A stretch of DNA of 64,000 nt, taken from Isoetes taiwanensis (Eukaryota; Streptophyta; Lycopodiopsida; Isoetales; Isoetaceae). The notes beneath the pieces are model-generated. The model saw only the letters and a list, made by a program, of their open reading frames with translations, ran no database searches and had not been told where the DNA came from. The position numbers were made by a program, and so were the translations under genes. Location: positions 6,212,600-6,276,599 of the forward strand of contig JAJEKV010000058.1 of assembly GCA_021234155.1 (NCBI GenBank), written 5' to 3'. How positions within the stretch are numbered: position 1 is the stretch's first letter; every line of letters starts with the position of its first letter. Below are positions 44,245 through 57,147 of the stretch, piece after piece.

Positions 44245-44763
44245 ATGAAACAATGCAAAAAAAATGATGGGGTTTCTTATGTGACCCTGCTCACACTCCT
44301 CTTGCAAACCCTGAAATCGTCACTCTACAAAAAAAAAACACAAACTGTTGGGCATCCTCAACGCTTTCTACATGCTGGAACGACTCCGCTAGAACAACTC
44401 CGCCAGCAAGAAAAATTAGCCTTAGGAGGCAAACTCTGTTTCTTAGACCTAGCTGCCCTTTTCAGCATCTTACCTCGATTCCAATACCACTTGCAGGCCG
44501 CGGACCAGAAGAGAAGATATCTCCACAAGGTAAAAACAGCAACACAAACACAGAAGTTGCAGACGAAGGCAAACTCAGAGCAAGTACACGAACACGGCTA
44601 CCACGATACAAAAGACAGGACACTGCCCCAAAATTTAAACAACAAATTCCAAAGCGGCACTCACCTCGCACTGGAAGAAGTCGTGCCTAGCAACTCCACC
44701 TCCAGATCGGAAGTTGCTCCACCTCTGCCCCATCGCCTCCACGCGCCCAAACCCCAACAGTAA
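44245..44763 (+). CDS. uncharacterised open frame conserved between copies, copy B
   Basis: Partner of 14443-14952. It keeps the frame despite one extra A in the oligo-A near the start, which moves the first ATG upstream. No domain recognised. Substitutions include both synonymous and replacement changes, with no obvious coding bias by eye. Confidence 0.15.
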   Translation: MKQCKKNDGVSYVTLLTLLLQTLKSSLYKKKTQTVGHPQRFLHAGTTPLEQLRQQEKLALGGKLCFLDLAALFSILPRFQYHLQAADQKRRYLHKVKTATQTQKLQTKANSEQVHEHGYHDTKDRTLPQNLNNKFQSGTHLALEEVVPSNSTSRSEVAPPLPHRLHAPKPQQ

Positions 44764-45059
44764 ACAGCCCAGTTCTAAAAATGTAAACTCTCGACCTTGC
44801 AAATCCCACATCTCAATTTCCAACATCAGCAAAATACCCTCTAAGCATACGAATACACCATTTAACCATCGAAAACCTTATGTAATATCCACCCCAACCA
44901 ACAATTGCCCAACATAATTGAACCCAAGTAACTCAATAAATCAGTAAAATGGTAAATTCTAAATATATTATTGCGAATACAAGTCTTAAAGGAAATCCCC
45001 CATGTGCCATCTCACAGCCGTGTGTACAAGCGATTGTATTATTGCTTTTGTTTTGCATC

Positions 45060-45721
45060 GTGGATGTCTATTAAGATATTACTTAGGTAGATGTGCTTAA
45101 TTCACGTCATTATAGTAGCTACCGATGAGCTACTTCATCCTAAAGTGGCAGTTCTTTAGTGGCAGATTCTTCATAGATGTCTTTGGGTTAATGTGCTTGT
45201 CCACAAGTTTCATCCTAGAATACCAGATCAGTGTCCAATATACAAGCGTGAATCTGAGACCATTGAGAATTGCTTTTTTTATGTGTGACCACCTCAGATA
45301 GGTATGGGATTGGTTCTTCTCTCTTTTTCAAGTTTCACTAACAAGTTAACAAGAGCTCTTGGCAATTTGCCCAAGTATTGGGACGGAGTTACAAAGCCAG
45401 ACTTTTCATCTTACAGCAGGATGGTTGCTTTGGACTATCTGGAAAAAAACGAAGATTGGTAATCTTCAAAGGTTTGGATATTGTGGCAGATAACCGTGTT
45501 CTCCAGGAAATGCAAAGTCACATTGCTAAGTTGTATCATTGTCCTTCACTTGCCCCTCGTAGAGGCGATTGATCTTTGAGGAGCATTTGGATGTACGCTC
45601 TTATGCTTAGGTAGGTTGCTTCACTCGGTGGGTCTCTGCTTATCCACTGAGATTTTATTCCTGTCTCTGCACTTATACTTGTATTTGACTCTTGATTAAA
45701 CAAAGTCTGATGTCCTTCAAC

Positions 45722-45750
<29 letters not shown>
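45060..45750 (+). pseudogene. LINE 3' remnant ending in poly(A), copy B
   Basis: Same zinc-binding-domain remnant as copy A, but continuing for about 215 bp beyond the point where copy A breaks, through a plausible 3' UTR to 29 uninterrupted A residues at 45722-45750. A 3' terminal poly(A) supports the LINE assignment and plus-strand orientation. The 5' extent is not clear and the frame is full of stops. Confidence 0.6.
45722..45750 (+). repeat. poly(A) tract of the LINE
   Basis: Twenty-nine consecutive A residues, followed directly by TCATAGTAGC. Length is subject to homopolymer error. Confidence 0.85.
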
Positions 45751-45755
<5 letters not shown>

Positions 45756-45885
45756 GTAGCTATCGAACTTGCGCCTACTCTCGTTTGGACCACCCCACCA
45801 TCGATGATTTATTTTGCTTCATTTTGTTCGCTAGATGCGTTCCAAGTCATCTGATCAATTCAAAGTTGGTTGATTGAAACATTAA

Positions 45886-48340
45886 AATATAACAAGTGTG
45901 CCAAACCCAGACTATAACAATGAAGGATAGATTTGCTGGTCGCGCGTTTCCCATGCTAGCATCGAGGTTGGACCCATATTTGGTCCCAATAATCCTCTTA
46001 TGAATGCTGGAATTAAATAAACAACTTACCCTAAATGTACAACTTACCTCAAGAATTGTTTGAGATCAATCTATTGTGTGTCTCTTTCCGCCTATTTGAT
46101 GCTTACGTAACTGGCACAAAAGAACATACCGTTGCTCCATTATGTATTGGAAGAGGACTTGAACACCAGATCCAAATTCTTGCATTATTGAACTTTTGGC
46201 CCAACCATTCTAGTTCTTGCAGATAAAGAGATCTATATTTTAACACCTATCACCTAGAGAATTTAATTTTTGCTACATATATTGAAGGATGTTGTAGGAT
46301 CTATAAAGGATGCTAGCCTAATCCCAAATGCAACTGAACATGAACATACATGTCCTAAGCTACAACTTAAATGTCATTGCTCATTCTAACATTGTCCAAA
46401 CATTCTGATATAATTAGTTGAGTCTCCAAGAGCTCAAAAAATTGAGAGAATATCTGGCTAGAGAGAATAACACTTGGACTTCAGCATCTTGGATCTTAAT
46501 CTTGCTCAACTAAAAGTTGATGCCAACTATTTTTCTAGCTCATGTACCTTCTATTATCATTACAGGCTCACTATAAAGAGCGTTTCATGGATGAGCATGT
46601 GGACGTAGTTGTTAAGATACACATAGATTTCTCCACTTTATATTCAATTACTCCATGTCCAAAGTTTGTGCCATAAATGGCACTTATTGAAATACATATG
46701 CTTTACATAGAATCCAAAGTTTGTGTCATGAATGACACTCATTGAATACATATACTTATATAGAATTACGTGCTGAAGTACCAGGAGTGAACGTGGTGGT
46801 ACATAAATTCATACAAAAGACAATTATTTTGAGAAAATATATCATGGAGTGGTGTATGTCAAGAAGCCAACCTCTATAAATAATTATATTGTATTCAAAA
46901 AATATGTCATGAAGGTGGCATATCTCAAGAAGCCAACCCCTATGAATAATTGTATTCAAAAAATATGTCATTGAGGTGGCATATGTACAAAAGAATATCA
47001 AGCCTCTTGAGTGGCAAATAAACATATGTACAGAAAGACATGAAAGACTACTGGGTATGGCATATCATGAAGTTATAATCGAGTAAAAAACACCAGCCAT
47101 ATCCAAAACAATGACAATATATTTGCAATGAAATGATGGCCTTCCAGCTAGAAAATACTGTTGTCAGAATAATGATCGATTTTGTGAAGTATAGCATTTT
47201 TCTGACAGTTTGGAAAGAAACCTCCATGACGTATGTTTTCTTGAAGCATTTGGAAGAACCCAGTTATCCTTGAACATGTTTTCTTAAAGCTAAAACGTTC
47301 GCAAAGCTCAAAGACCCATTTTTATAAAAATCAGAGAAATATGTCACCTAGGCTTGGCAGTATCCAGTTTTGAATCCTACTTTAGAGCTTGTCTGAAGCA
47401 CCGGTATAGCAGGGTTCTGCATCCAAAAAGCATACGGTAAGTATTTCGCACAGACCATAAAAAAAGCACACTCTTAGTAAAGTATTATATGAATCGCACT
47501 GTGCAACAAACCCTAACTCAAGATTTGGAGTTTTGAATCCATCCCTAAGTCACCTGCATGTCTAGATCACCACCTGAAAGCATGGATGATCCTACCAAAA
47601 ATAATCCTACAGCATGCCGAGGATAAGGAGTCCATCGAATCCTCCAAACGGGAAAAATAGCTCAAAATACGAATTTTCAAATCATAGAAAAGGGACACTC
47701 GATTTTTGGAATATGGAAAATGTTTTCCGGCAGTTAAAAGCTTTAAAACCTTACAAGAACAACCTGAAAATAAAATCCAAAAAGTTTTCAAAACACCGAA
47801 AAAACCAAACTTAAACAATAGGATAATGCTAGACAATTCAAATGTTATGACAATCAATTGTCTATGGTGACTTTGAACACAATGTTCAATGGGTTATTTG
47901 AATTGAATACAATAAAAAAGCTTCTGTCAAAACATCCTTCTTTCGCAAGTAATAATATTCTTCTGCAAGTAGCGTTGCAAATTATATCTTACAACTCTAT
48001 ACCTTGTGTTATTCGTAATGATTGAACTTTCAAGCTTAAATCCTAGACATTGAATATTGCTCAAGAAGATATTATAATGAGTAGAGAAATGTAACCATAT
48101 GCCAAAAACATCATCACAATGTTCCCCTGGCCCGGGCAAAATGATGCTCAACTCACGGATATTGAATCTTTTGCTCAAAAAGGCACTATGCTGAGTAGAG
48201 CAATGGAACCATATATCACAAACATTAGCTGTGTGAAACATCATCATTTGGGTGTTCTTGAGACAAGCAAGTGAAAATACTGTGCAACAAAACTGCTATG
48301 ATCTTTGCGCATATCTTTCTTTAATCCGCAACATATCAGA
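45886..48340. other. AT-rich region without recognised genes, copy B
   Basis: Partner of 17622-20060. It has about 26 extra bases near 47180 (TTTTGTGAAGTATAGC...) relative to copy A. No coding sequence recognised. Confidence 0.5.
46655..47029. repeat. dispersed ~330 bp repeat (copy B, locus 2)
   Basis: Almost identical to 18393-18766. Confidence 0.8.
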
Positions 48341-48984
48341 ACCAAGGATCATTGTATGAGTACCAGATATCTTTTTGTCCTCATCTCAAAAAATTGAAGT
48401 CTACTCAAGATCTAGATCTGTGTAGGGTTTATTGGAGTCCTGTTTAGTTTATTTGTGTATTCCAGTTCGACCCCGTTACACCTTTGGGTCGTGCCCTTTC
48501 TGCCGTTGCTTTTATTTGCCTCGTCTTTTCTTTCTATTTTCCTTGTGCTCCACTTTGACCCCTTTAACTCCTTTGCGTCATGCCCTTCTTGGCTTTTGCT
48601 TATTGCCTCATTTTTCCTCCACTTTGGTCTTGCTTCTTCTATTCCAATGACTCCATTAGTTCCCTCAGTCCATCATGTGTGTGTATTACACTAGTCTTTC
48701 TGGAATGCATAGCGTTCATTTCTATTTTTACCATGTCTTCTCTTGATTCACCTTAATTCTCTTTTCCTTGTTAGTGTCCATATATCATGTTCTTTGCCCT
48801 CTTGCCCTCGTTATCCCGTTATTATTATGTCATCCTTGCTTTGCAGTTTGTTGGGTTGCCCCCTTTTCCTGATTTGTTCTATTCATCATTTTTGGCCTGT
48901 TTCCCCTTCGTTTCACCTTTTGCCTTCTATTTTCTTGACGTTTTGGCTTGCTCCATTCCTTTGAGGTAGATTCCTCTTCTATCA

Positions 48985-49020
48985 GCCAACTAGTTGTATC
49001 ATAGGACCCATCCTAGGAAT
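48985..49020 (+). repeat. 36 bp direct repeat, left unit, copy B
   Basis: Partner of 20699-20734. Confidence 0.85.
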
Positions 49021-49069
49021 GCCGCACGGTTCTATTGTGATAGCAATAGAACCGACATTCCTGGATGGG
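49007..49069. repeat. 63 bp hairpin, copy B
   Basis: Same structure as 20721-20782; the 11 bp perfect core is unchanged, with small differences next to it. Confidence 0.75.
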
Positions 49070-49409
49070 GGCGTCTATCTACATCTCCTATTTATTCCGC
49101 CTCCTTCCTCATTTGCATTCATCGGCGTTCTCTTGAGCTTCTTTTCCTTGTTGCTCTTTTCTAGCTCCACAAGTTTCCCGCCCCCCTCTCCCTTTTATCA
49201 TATCCGAGCTTGTTGGTCATATCTTCATCAGTTTTCCCATTTTCTCATTTCATGTTCCATCGTTAAAGTTGCTTCATTTCCTTTTAGTCGGTTGGTCATC
49301 TGTATGTATCTATTTGTCTACACTTCTTGGGTCGCTCTGCAGCAGCTATTATCCTCTTTGTTTCTTTCTAGTTTAATGAAAGTGCACACGTTCTTATTTT
49401 TCATTTTTT

Positions 49410-49633
49410 CTCGGCGTGGCATTGTAGCCTCCGAGACATACTTATCATTTCATTATTTTTCGGCATGGCACTACGGTCTCGGAGTTGTAATTCTTTTTCA
49501 TTTTCTCTCGGCGTGGCACTGTAGCCTCCGAGGCAGCACTAATCGGATATTTTCTCGCAATGGTCATCCCGCAAATGGTTTCCGATTGGTCGGATGTTAT
49601 TTTCTTCCTCGGCGTGGCCCTGGAGCCTCCGAG
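49410..49633. repeat. spaced CTCGGCGTGGC...GCCTCCGAG units, copy B
   Basis: Units at 49410-49435, about 49460-49484, 49507-49532 and 49608-49633; four are readable here. The spacing of roughly 50, 47 and 101 bp suggests an old tandem array with a unit near 50 bp. Confidence 0.7.
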
Positions 49634-50074
49634 TGCTTTTGTATTCTCGATATTTTGGCACATGCCTATGCCTAAAGCTTCTAACCTTCTAACGGGTTAT
49701 TTTCCTTTTTTAGACTTTCTATTACAGGCCATTTTTTGTAGTTCTCTTAGTTGTCAAATGCCATGGTATATCAACTCACTTCTTGGCGGACGTATGTTAG
49801 TAGCATTCTTCAGAGCATTGGCGATTGTTTCTTATTAGGGTTTTCCTCGAAAACCCAAAAAAAGCGGGGTTTTTCATCCTGATGAGCAGGGGCGGCCAGT
49901 TTTCTCATCTATGCATAAAGCAAATGACGAATAACTCATCTTTTATCTTGTATTATTTAGTTTTGTCATACTCTCGATGATTATCTAGTTTCTTCAAATT
50001 TGTCAAAAGTTCTATCCCAAATCATTTTGTACTCAACGATTTTACAAAGCTCAATGAGAACACCACTTCACTTG

Positions 50075-50110
50075 GCCAACTTGTTGTATCATAGGACCCA
50101 TCCTAGGAAT
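50075..50110 (+). repeat. 36 bp direct repeat, right unit, copy B
   Basis: Partner of 21790-21825. Confidence 0.85.
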
Positions 50111-50139
50111 ATGAATTAAACTAAAAGAGTTTAATTCAT
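50111..50139. repeat. 12 bp-stem hairpin after the right direct repeat, copy B
   Basis: Identical to 21826-21854. Confidence 0.8.
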
Positions 50140-50454
50140 GGAAAGCAATAATGTTATACACTAGAAAATGGAGCTCAAAATTAACATCTCAGTAAATTCT
50201 ATGATCTTGGGTATTATGTGATTAGGCTTACCTACTCCATGTGCTCCGCATTATACGTTGGTCATATGTGGGTCAGACTCTGATGCTCATTCTTATGTAG
50301 CTATGACTTCACTTACAAGCATCACACAAAATTGTTGAGTCTTCCGCAAATATAGATACTCTATGAGCCTACTAAAACCAATGTGAGTGACAACAACATG
50401 AAGTTCTATCCCATAAAAAACACTTAAGAGCTTTAAATAATCTTGAACGGAGCA

Positions 50455-50855
50455 CTATAATTAAACTTAAGCATGAAGCCATCAAATTTAGCCGGGGATG
50501 AGGCGGTTCTTCACATTTTTACATGTCCTAAGATTGAGGATTTACGGAGGTGGTTGTCTCCGGATTGGTTCCAAAGTGAATATCCACGATATGGACTCCA
50601 TCTCGATTATGACACAATTCTTCCATCTTGAAGTCAAAGTTGATTCAACTATCTTGCGGTTAGCCTTATGGATTGTCTGGAAGCACAGGAATAATGTGGC
50701 TTTGGCAAATAGGAGGTGTGATCTTAATTGGATGAAGCTTAATTTCCAATTTGAGCTTGTTAGGTGTGCTATGGCTCATAAGGCCTCAAAATTGGAGAAA
50801 CATGATCTTGATTGGCTGCCTTGGGGTCCTTCAAGTCGACTTTTTGTTGTTTGAT
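50455..50855 (+). pseudogene. LINE-like RT-associated domain remnant, copy B
   Basis: DEAVLHIFTCPKIEDLRRWL, then after a frame change ILRLALWIVWKHRNNVALAN and onward to a stop at about 50852. HIFTCP plus ALWIVWKHRNN is the typical end of the RT zinc-binding module of plant non-LTR elements. The family is not further resolved. Confidence 0.45.
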
Positions 50856-50879
50856 TTGATTCCTTGATTGACTGAATTC

Positions 50880-51440
50880 ATTTGTGGATTGCGGCCTTTT
50901 TGAAATTATGTGGTCCAGTCTTGAGGGGGAACCACGCTGGCGGGATGGCGTCCTGTTCACCATTCGGGAACTCCAAGACAAAATTTGTAAGGGCAACCTT
51001 CGGCTCAAATTCCTTCTCAAAGAGGCTATTCTGCACAAGTTTATCGGTGAGCATAACTGTCTGCTTACAGAACAGCAATTTTCTTGCCTGAGATCTATGT
51101 ATTATTATCACAAAGGCAGGTGTGAAGCAACTGCTGGTGTCCTTTAGACATAATCCAAGTTCCCCTTGATGAATTACTGCTTTGCTTACTCCATCCCAGT
51201 GCGAGATCAATTGGATTGCCCCCCCCCCCAACTTTGCCATGCCTCTCCCCGCCACTCACTCCTTCCCCGATCTACACGCAATCAGGGCTTCCCTATTTTC
51301 TTGTCTTCCATTCCGATTCAATCCACCCCCTTCTCCGAATTTCTGCCTTACGGCAAGTGGTATTTGGCTTTGAAGTTGAGGTCGTCACAAAGAGAGAGAA
51401 ACGGATCAGCTTGCCCGAAAAATGGCTTTTAGTTTTGGTT
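50880..51440 (+). other. unassigned coding-like segment, copy B
   Basis: Partner of 22600-23250. The frame reads WSSLEGEPRWRDGVLFTIRE then LQDKICKGNLRLKFLLKEAI and ends at a stop near 51147. No family recognised. Confidence 0.3.
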
Positions 51441-51888
51441 TAGATTACATTACGCTATGATTAATAAAAACATATCTTGAAATTTCAAAGTATCCTTGCA
51501 TCAAACTAGACCCGAAAAAGTATTTGAACTAGGCATACCAATAAACCCAAAGTAGTGTAGATGCAATATATGGAGCATTGTCTCGTATTGACATTAGAAG
51601 CTTCTCCTTCCCACCATTCCATATTACGCATCGTGCAATAGATGCTCCAACCTGCATACTATTCAAAAAGTCGAGTCAAGCAAAATATAAAATGCTTTAT
51701 AGGAAGTCAATGCAATGGGATGCATGAGGCAATCTCAACAGTAACGAACTTAAACCTCAATTAACACTACCAAGCAGAATTGCAATAAGTATACAATGGC
51801 ATTATCTCATGTGTGATATTGAACACAATATTTCTTTTGCAAAAGATCCATAAGTATCCCAATATAGACCACTTTATACAAGAATATC

Positions 51889-52600
51889 GCACATCTCGCT
51901 AGAATCACTAAATCCATTTCCTACAAACCACATAGAAAAGGATGCATTCTTTACTTCCTCCTCGGAAGGTCCATCGTTGGAAAACACTCCGGTAGTAGAA
52001 AATTCGGGAGTACCAAGTAAAAGATCTCTTCCAAGCTTGAAATTTGCCATCAGCAAGAAGAAGGCACCAAAAATGATATAGGCAACAACATGCCAAAGTT
52101 TCTTCAGAGATATGAAAACCCCAAAATGAACCAGTTTTAAAGTTTTCCCTGTGGATATGTTGCCATAGTTGCCTGATGTTGAAGATTAAACCCAGTTCTG
52201 CAGGTATACTATCATATCCACACGCAGAAACAACAAGGGAACCACTTTCTAAAGCCTTGGAATGATACGCAGCTTCCATTCTTTCCATAAACTCAGGCTC
52301 CCCAGTAATGCCCAAATAATCAATCCCTGCCTCCACACAAGCCTTAACCACATGCTCGCCATAGCGTCTGAAAGGACCAACACAACTTACCAGAAGACAA
52401 GCAGCAGAGCAAATCCTAGCAAGGGAATCTGGTTTGTTTATATCCGCTTGAAAATGGAAATTTGAGGCGGAGATGTTGATTTGGAGGCCCATTTTAGGGC
52501 TTCTACAAGTTTGTGTTCACTGCGACCTGCTTCACGACGTACATATTTAGCTGGAAAACCCGAGGCTCCAAGAGATACCTGTGAAACCCGAGGCTCCAAA
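51889..52600 (-). pseudogene. saccharopine-dehydrogenase-like oxidoreductase (SCCPDH family), copy B
   Basis: Same defective structure as copy A: GASGFTG loop, duplicated GAGCCTCGGGTTT, one-base frame change before ADINKPDSL, CVGPFRRYGEHVV (His for Pro relative to copy A), GEPEFMERME, SACGYDSIPAELGL, then the direct join to the C-terminal membrane helix and GPSEEEVKNASFSMWFVG. The C-terminal section is in a different frame from the N-terminal one. Family members usually have over 400 residues; under 240 are represented. The shared lesions show they are inherited, in contrast to the copy-specific damage in the kinase. Confidence 0.8.
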
Positions 52601-52713
52601 GAGAAGGGCGCCGGAATGGATGAGACAATCGGTTAGCCGGTTTCCAAACCTAGCTGCCCAACAACACCGCGGCCCGCCAATTTACACCTATAAGAAGTTT
52701 TGGCTTGATCATT

Positions 52714-52755
52714 GGCATATTTCTGGTATATACTGGCATATACCTGAAATATGCC
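52714..52755. repeat. hairpin upstream of the SCCPDH pseudogene, copy B
   Basis: Identical to 24420-24461. Confidence 0.75.
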
Positions 52756-52763
52756 ATAAACCC

Positions 52764-55091
52764 ACATAAACAAGGGCTTGCCCCCCTAGGGGCAACCCAA
52801 AAATGAACTTTGAAATTCCTAATAAAAGTGATGGGACAAACCTAAGGAAATACGAGAAACAACTGACACAAATCAATTACTACGCTGGTATTCTATTACA
52901 AACTCGATTGTTATATTATTGTTGTTATCACAAACTAGATTGCTATATTATTGTTTTTGTATCCACCACACATGTTTTGTGTTTTATAGTGATACTCTAG
53001 TGGTCAAATCATTGTGTATGGGTGTCCCTTATGCAAGGCTCAAAGCCCATCGAGTATCATCAAATGCCATTATTATATGAAATCTTATAGTCATGAGGAT
53101 CAGAAACTTTCTATTGTACAAATACTAGAACACAAGGTCATAAAATGCATGTTCAAATCCTACATGTCTTATAACATCTGGATGTGCATGGGAGATCGTG
53201 AATAGAAATGTTTGCAGAGGCCGCCATGATAAGATTCTTGTACAATTTAAGTCTTACTATTCAAAAGAATTAACATGAAAAACATAGAGAGATGCTCGAA
53301 CTTTTAAGGATATTTGTAATCATCTCAAATAGAAGCAATATTTATTCTAGATAGGACATAACCCTCACATAAATAAAGAAAGACAAATGTAAACATAGAT
53401 AGATAGAACAAATAAAGAAAGACAAATGTAAATAAACATAGATAGATAGATAATATTCTTATGTCATGCCACATTGGCACTATCCATGAGGATATATGAC
53501 AGAACCCCAGAGACTTGAACACAAGATCTCTTAATTGCTAACCCTATAGACTAGCCACTAAACCAAACAAAGAACCTTATACTCTTAATTGAGAACCTTA
53601 TACCAACCAAAATTTAGCAAAAATGGCATATGTATAAAGGTTAAGTCTTGTCACCTTGTAGAGCTTTGCAATGAAATGCAAGAATGGGTGCTGTCAGAGC
53701 TCTTCTTCTAATTGATGTGAAAGAAGTGCTTGTAAAATGGATAAAAATTGCTTCATAAAGCACATAAAAACATGCCACTTAAGCAGATAAAATGCAAAAG
53801 AAATTGGTACAGAAGAGAATTGTAAAATCTTGCTATCTCTTTAAATCAGAAAGTGCTTTGATATAGTTGGATACAATTGCAATTTTTTCTATGAACGATT
53901 CTTAATGAAATTAATAGTACATGGAACTAAGAAAGGAAGACATGCTATCCATGTCTGAACAAGTAAAACTGACACCGATTTATTTATGATTTTCGCAAAG
54001 AGCATCTGCACCTTTGAACCTCTGACTTATTAATGAAAGGAATGAAGGTAAAATAGGGTGACGATGACCATAGCTCTTCCTAATTCATTGGGCAAATTTG
54101 CTATTCATTTTGAACAAAGGGCATTATTCAAACCAGACAATGTTTTTGATTGGCTAGTAGTAACAATGCTAAGAATACTAGCCCAACCTCCATGCAAACA
54201 AGTATTGGTCTTTATAAGCAACCCAAGAAGGCAGTAAAGGAGAAATTGTGAAGAAAATGGTTGTATTATTAAAGGCTAAACGACCTATCTAGCAATGATG
54301 TTTAGGGCAACTACTATGCTCTTTTGAGAATTGTAGTATATGTTATCAATATGATTGGCTACCCTTTTCAACGATCTTCACAATCCTTAAACCAGTTGAA
54401 TATTTAGGACTAGCAAAAGTGTATAGTAATTGTGCGGAGTCTCATGTTCATGCTTTGTTAACAATATGTACCACCTATCATTATACATGACCACAAAAAA
54501 TGGCGAGCAAGGAATTCTAAGGCACAAGTTAGAAATACATAGTTGATGTTCCTCAAGTTCGCAAGAAGGATGATTAGACAAAACATGATAATTAATTATG
54601 GGAACTTATATTCCAAATCCAAGTATCCCTCCCTTATCCAAGGCTATGAAATCACCATAATCTATAGATGTGGCTTGTTTAATCTATAGATGCATCACCA
54701 CCATCTGTATAATTGGTAAAGTTCTAGATGCTTCCATTCTTTTTTTTCTCCCTTTATTCCTACTAGACTTGCAGCGGACTGTGGAAGGCCCAAATTTAGG
54801 AAAGCCTTGTTTAAGAGCAATAATGGAGCCACTGCCACAGTAAGAGGCGAGCAGAAACCATTCTTCATCACATCACCGCTTTCCTGGTTCAGGCAAGCTT
54901 CAAAGCGCATAAAAGACCGTCGCGGTGAGAGAGGTTCTTGGTGTAATGCAGACCCAATTCCTTTTTATTGCCTTTGTTTCTTTTCTTTTGCTTTGTGGGC
55001 AAGGAGCATGCGATTCCCTTGCTGACACTAATCTGAATGCAATATAATACCTCCAAGCTGCTATCATATGCTTTTCTCCACATGAGACATT
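52764..55091. other. AT-rich region without recognised genes, copy B
   Basis: Partner of 24470-26797; nearly identical by eye, nothing recognised. Confidence 0.5.
53368..53453. repeat. 40 bp tandem repeat x2 with GATA tails, copy B
   Basis: Same array as copy A; the second unit has an extra AATA (AAATGTAAATAAACATAG). Confidence 0.8.
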
Positions 55092-55315
55092 CATATTCTC
55101 AATAAACCCTTCATGTTCAATTCTACACTTCTCTACATCAACACCGGCTCTATCTCCAAACTTATCAAGCAAAACACTTAGCCATGTCAATGTTCTTCTC
55201 TTCTCTTTAAATCGCCTTCTAGGTAAGATGTAGGATCATAAATGTTTGCTGATGTAAAAACCTCTAGATCATCAAATCTCTTATCCAAAGATTCCAATAG
55301 TTTTTCAATAAAGCT
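55092..55315 (-). pseudogene. hAT/zinc-finger (DUF4371/ZNF862-like) protein remnant, copy B
   Basis: Same remnant and same frame break as copy A, nearly identical. The stretch downstream on the minus strand (to about 54900) stays open but shows nothing I recognise. Confidence 0.4.
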
Positions 55316-56547
55316 TCATGCCAACTCAATACATTGCTGCAAGTTACATGGGTTATTAGGTGATTTCTTAGAGAAAACAGGCTATTCTAAATGAGAAAAA
55401 ATTGAATTAGTTAGGAAGGAAACACATTATTCTATATGAGGAAAAATTGAATTGGGGAAAAATTTATTATACGACATAACTTTTGTGAGCATAAATAACT
55501 TGAAATCAAATTTAGGAAGATTCATGTGAATAGTATTTAGTTTGATTATCACAAGTCGTCTCTCTCTGTCTTGAGATTGTAATGGGGGGTGAGATTCGCT
55601 GTACATAGAAGATGTAGGTTAATTGGTTTTTTTTTAGAGTTTAATGATAAGATTATGAGAAACAATGTTATCAATTCCTTCTTTCTGCATCCAACTGTTA
55701 TTTCTCACTAATGTGTGGTAGTAGTCCTCTGTTTGGGATATATGTTTGAAGTATAAAAATACTCTTCAAATGTTCTTGTAAGTGTATTTAGCTTAGTTCC
55801 TCTCTTTTCCTATCTCAGAGGCCTTTTCTTGTTGCTTTGATGCTTGAGAAACAAAAGAACTCTAATATCAAGTCTTCTAAGTACAACATGCACAAAGAAG
55901 CCTCTATATTTTTCAGAGTAAAAGGCTCTAATGTTTGACATCTGCTTCAATGCATTAAGTGCACATAAGTATGTAGTGACAATAGTGCACTCACCTATAT
56001 TGCAAAGGAAAAATATATATAGCAGCCGACAAGTAATATATATAGTAGCCAGACAAAGTAATAGCGAGAAAGGAAATAATGCGAGCGAGAATATTAAATG
56101 CCAAGATGATGCGGGCGATCCCAAATTAAATTTGGCTATTTGTGATTATTCAACCAGAATATCAAACACCCACAATTCATCCAGATACTGCCATAATTTG
56201 TGTGCCCCAATTCATTTAGATATTGCCATGGCCAAGTCGCTATATAATCTGGCAAATTCTAGCAGGGACTGTAGGCAGAGCTGCAATTATGGGTGCCATT
56301 TTTTTTTATCCTTTTGTCTGGACTCTGTGGAGAGGGAAGGGTGAGCCCAGGCCGTTTTTTATCTTATGTCTCTGCCCTCTATACTATCTCCTACACTTAA
56401 GCTTAAAGTTTGGAGCACAAAATCGACGACACCCTAGGCTCCATCATAGCCAAAGCAAAGAAATCTCAGATACTCAGAGCAGATTTGATCCAAGAAATTT
56501 CAGACAGGGCATTGTTGCCCTAAAATTTTGTTTGTGCATACATACGA
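55316..56547. other. region without recognised genes, copy B
   Basis: Partner of 27024-28254. The GCAGCCGACAAGTA duplicate near 56030-56060 looks scrambled at its CAG positions in this copy. Confidence 0.45.
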
Positions 56548-56721
56548 TTACATCAAATTATTGAGCTTCATCGTGCCAGGAATGGATGCAACATCGCTTC
56601 CTTGATTGGGAACCCATGCTAAGACAAGTTGTCCCGACGTACAACTTCTTTTGGCAGCAATTTTGATTAGCCTTTCATAGAGGACCTTATTGTTGTTCTC
56701 AGGGCAGAACTTCGACATATT
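56548..56721 (-). pseudogene. aldo-keto reductase terminal exon fragment, copy B
   Basis: Same exon as 28255-28428 with one replacement (IPGTMK for IPGTTK) and the same early stop and acceptor-like AG. The Thr to Met change touches the conserved IPGT(T/S)K cofactor motif, in line with loss of constraint. Confidence 0.75.
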
Positions 56722-56977
56722 CTGTGAAACAAAGAAAGAAATTAAAATAACTTCAAATAAAGAATCCATATCTTGTTCAAGAACTTCATTAGGGTAAGAA
56801 CCATGCAAACATGTAAAAGCTTTTGACTTTCTTTAATTATCTATACATGAATTACAAATGTGCAAAGGAAGAACCAGTTTAACAAAGTAAAACTTTTGTT
56901 TTGATAAATTTGTTAAGATCTATCACGATTAATGCGGTCGCATAGTGCATAGCAATTATTTAATACAAGAAATTTAT

Positions 56978-56999
56978 CGCGGCGGCCAAGGCCGCCGCG
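56978..56999. repeat. 22 bp GC-rich perfect palindrome, copy B
   Basis: Identical to 28685-28706. Confidence 0.9.
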
Positions 57000-57039
57000 A
57001 ACATTTCTCTTCATCCATCTTTGCCACCACAAACATTTC

Positions 57040-57147
57040 TCTTCATCCATCTTACCTACATGTACATGATTGGACATGCATTTCCTCACCTTGTCTTCAT
57101 CCATCTTACCTACATGTACATGATTGGACATGCATTTCCTCACCTTG
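57040..57147. repeat. 54 bp tandem repeat x2, copy B
   Basis: Same two units as copy A. Confidence 0.9.

Larger units (their letters stand above)
40142..45059. other. long AT-rich non-coding stretch, copy B
   Basis: Partner of 10415-15239. No recognised gene. Differences include small indels (for example extra TATACTTGG near 41904) and the 77 bp duplication at 43296-43450. Sequence at 43750-44050 looks locally scrambled relative to copy A at CAG/CTG positions. Confidence 0.5.
48430..49930. other. pyrimidine-rich block, copy B
   Basis: Partner of 20150-21700 with the same C/T skew, hairpin, CTCGG...CCGAG units and flanking direct repeats. The second and third CTCGG units are better preserved here. 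Confidence 0.5.
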
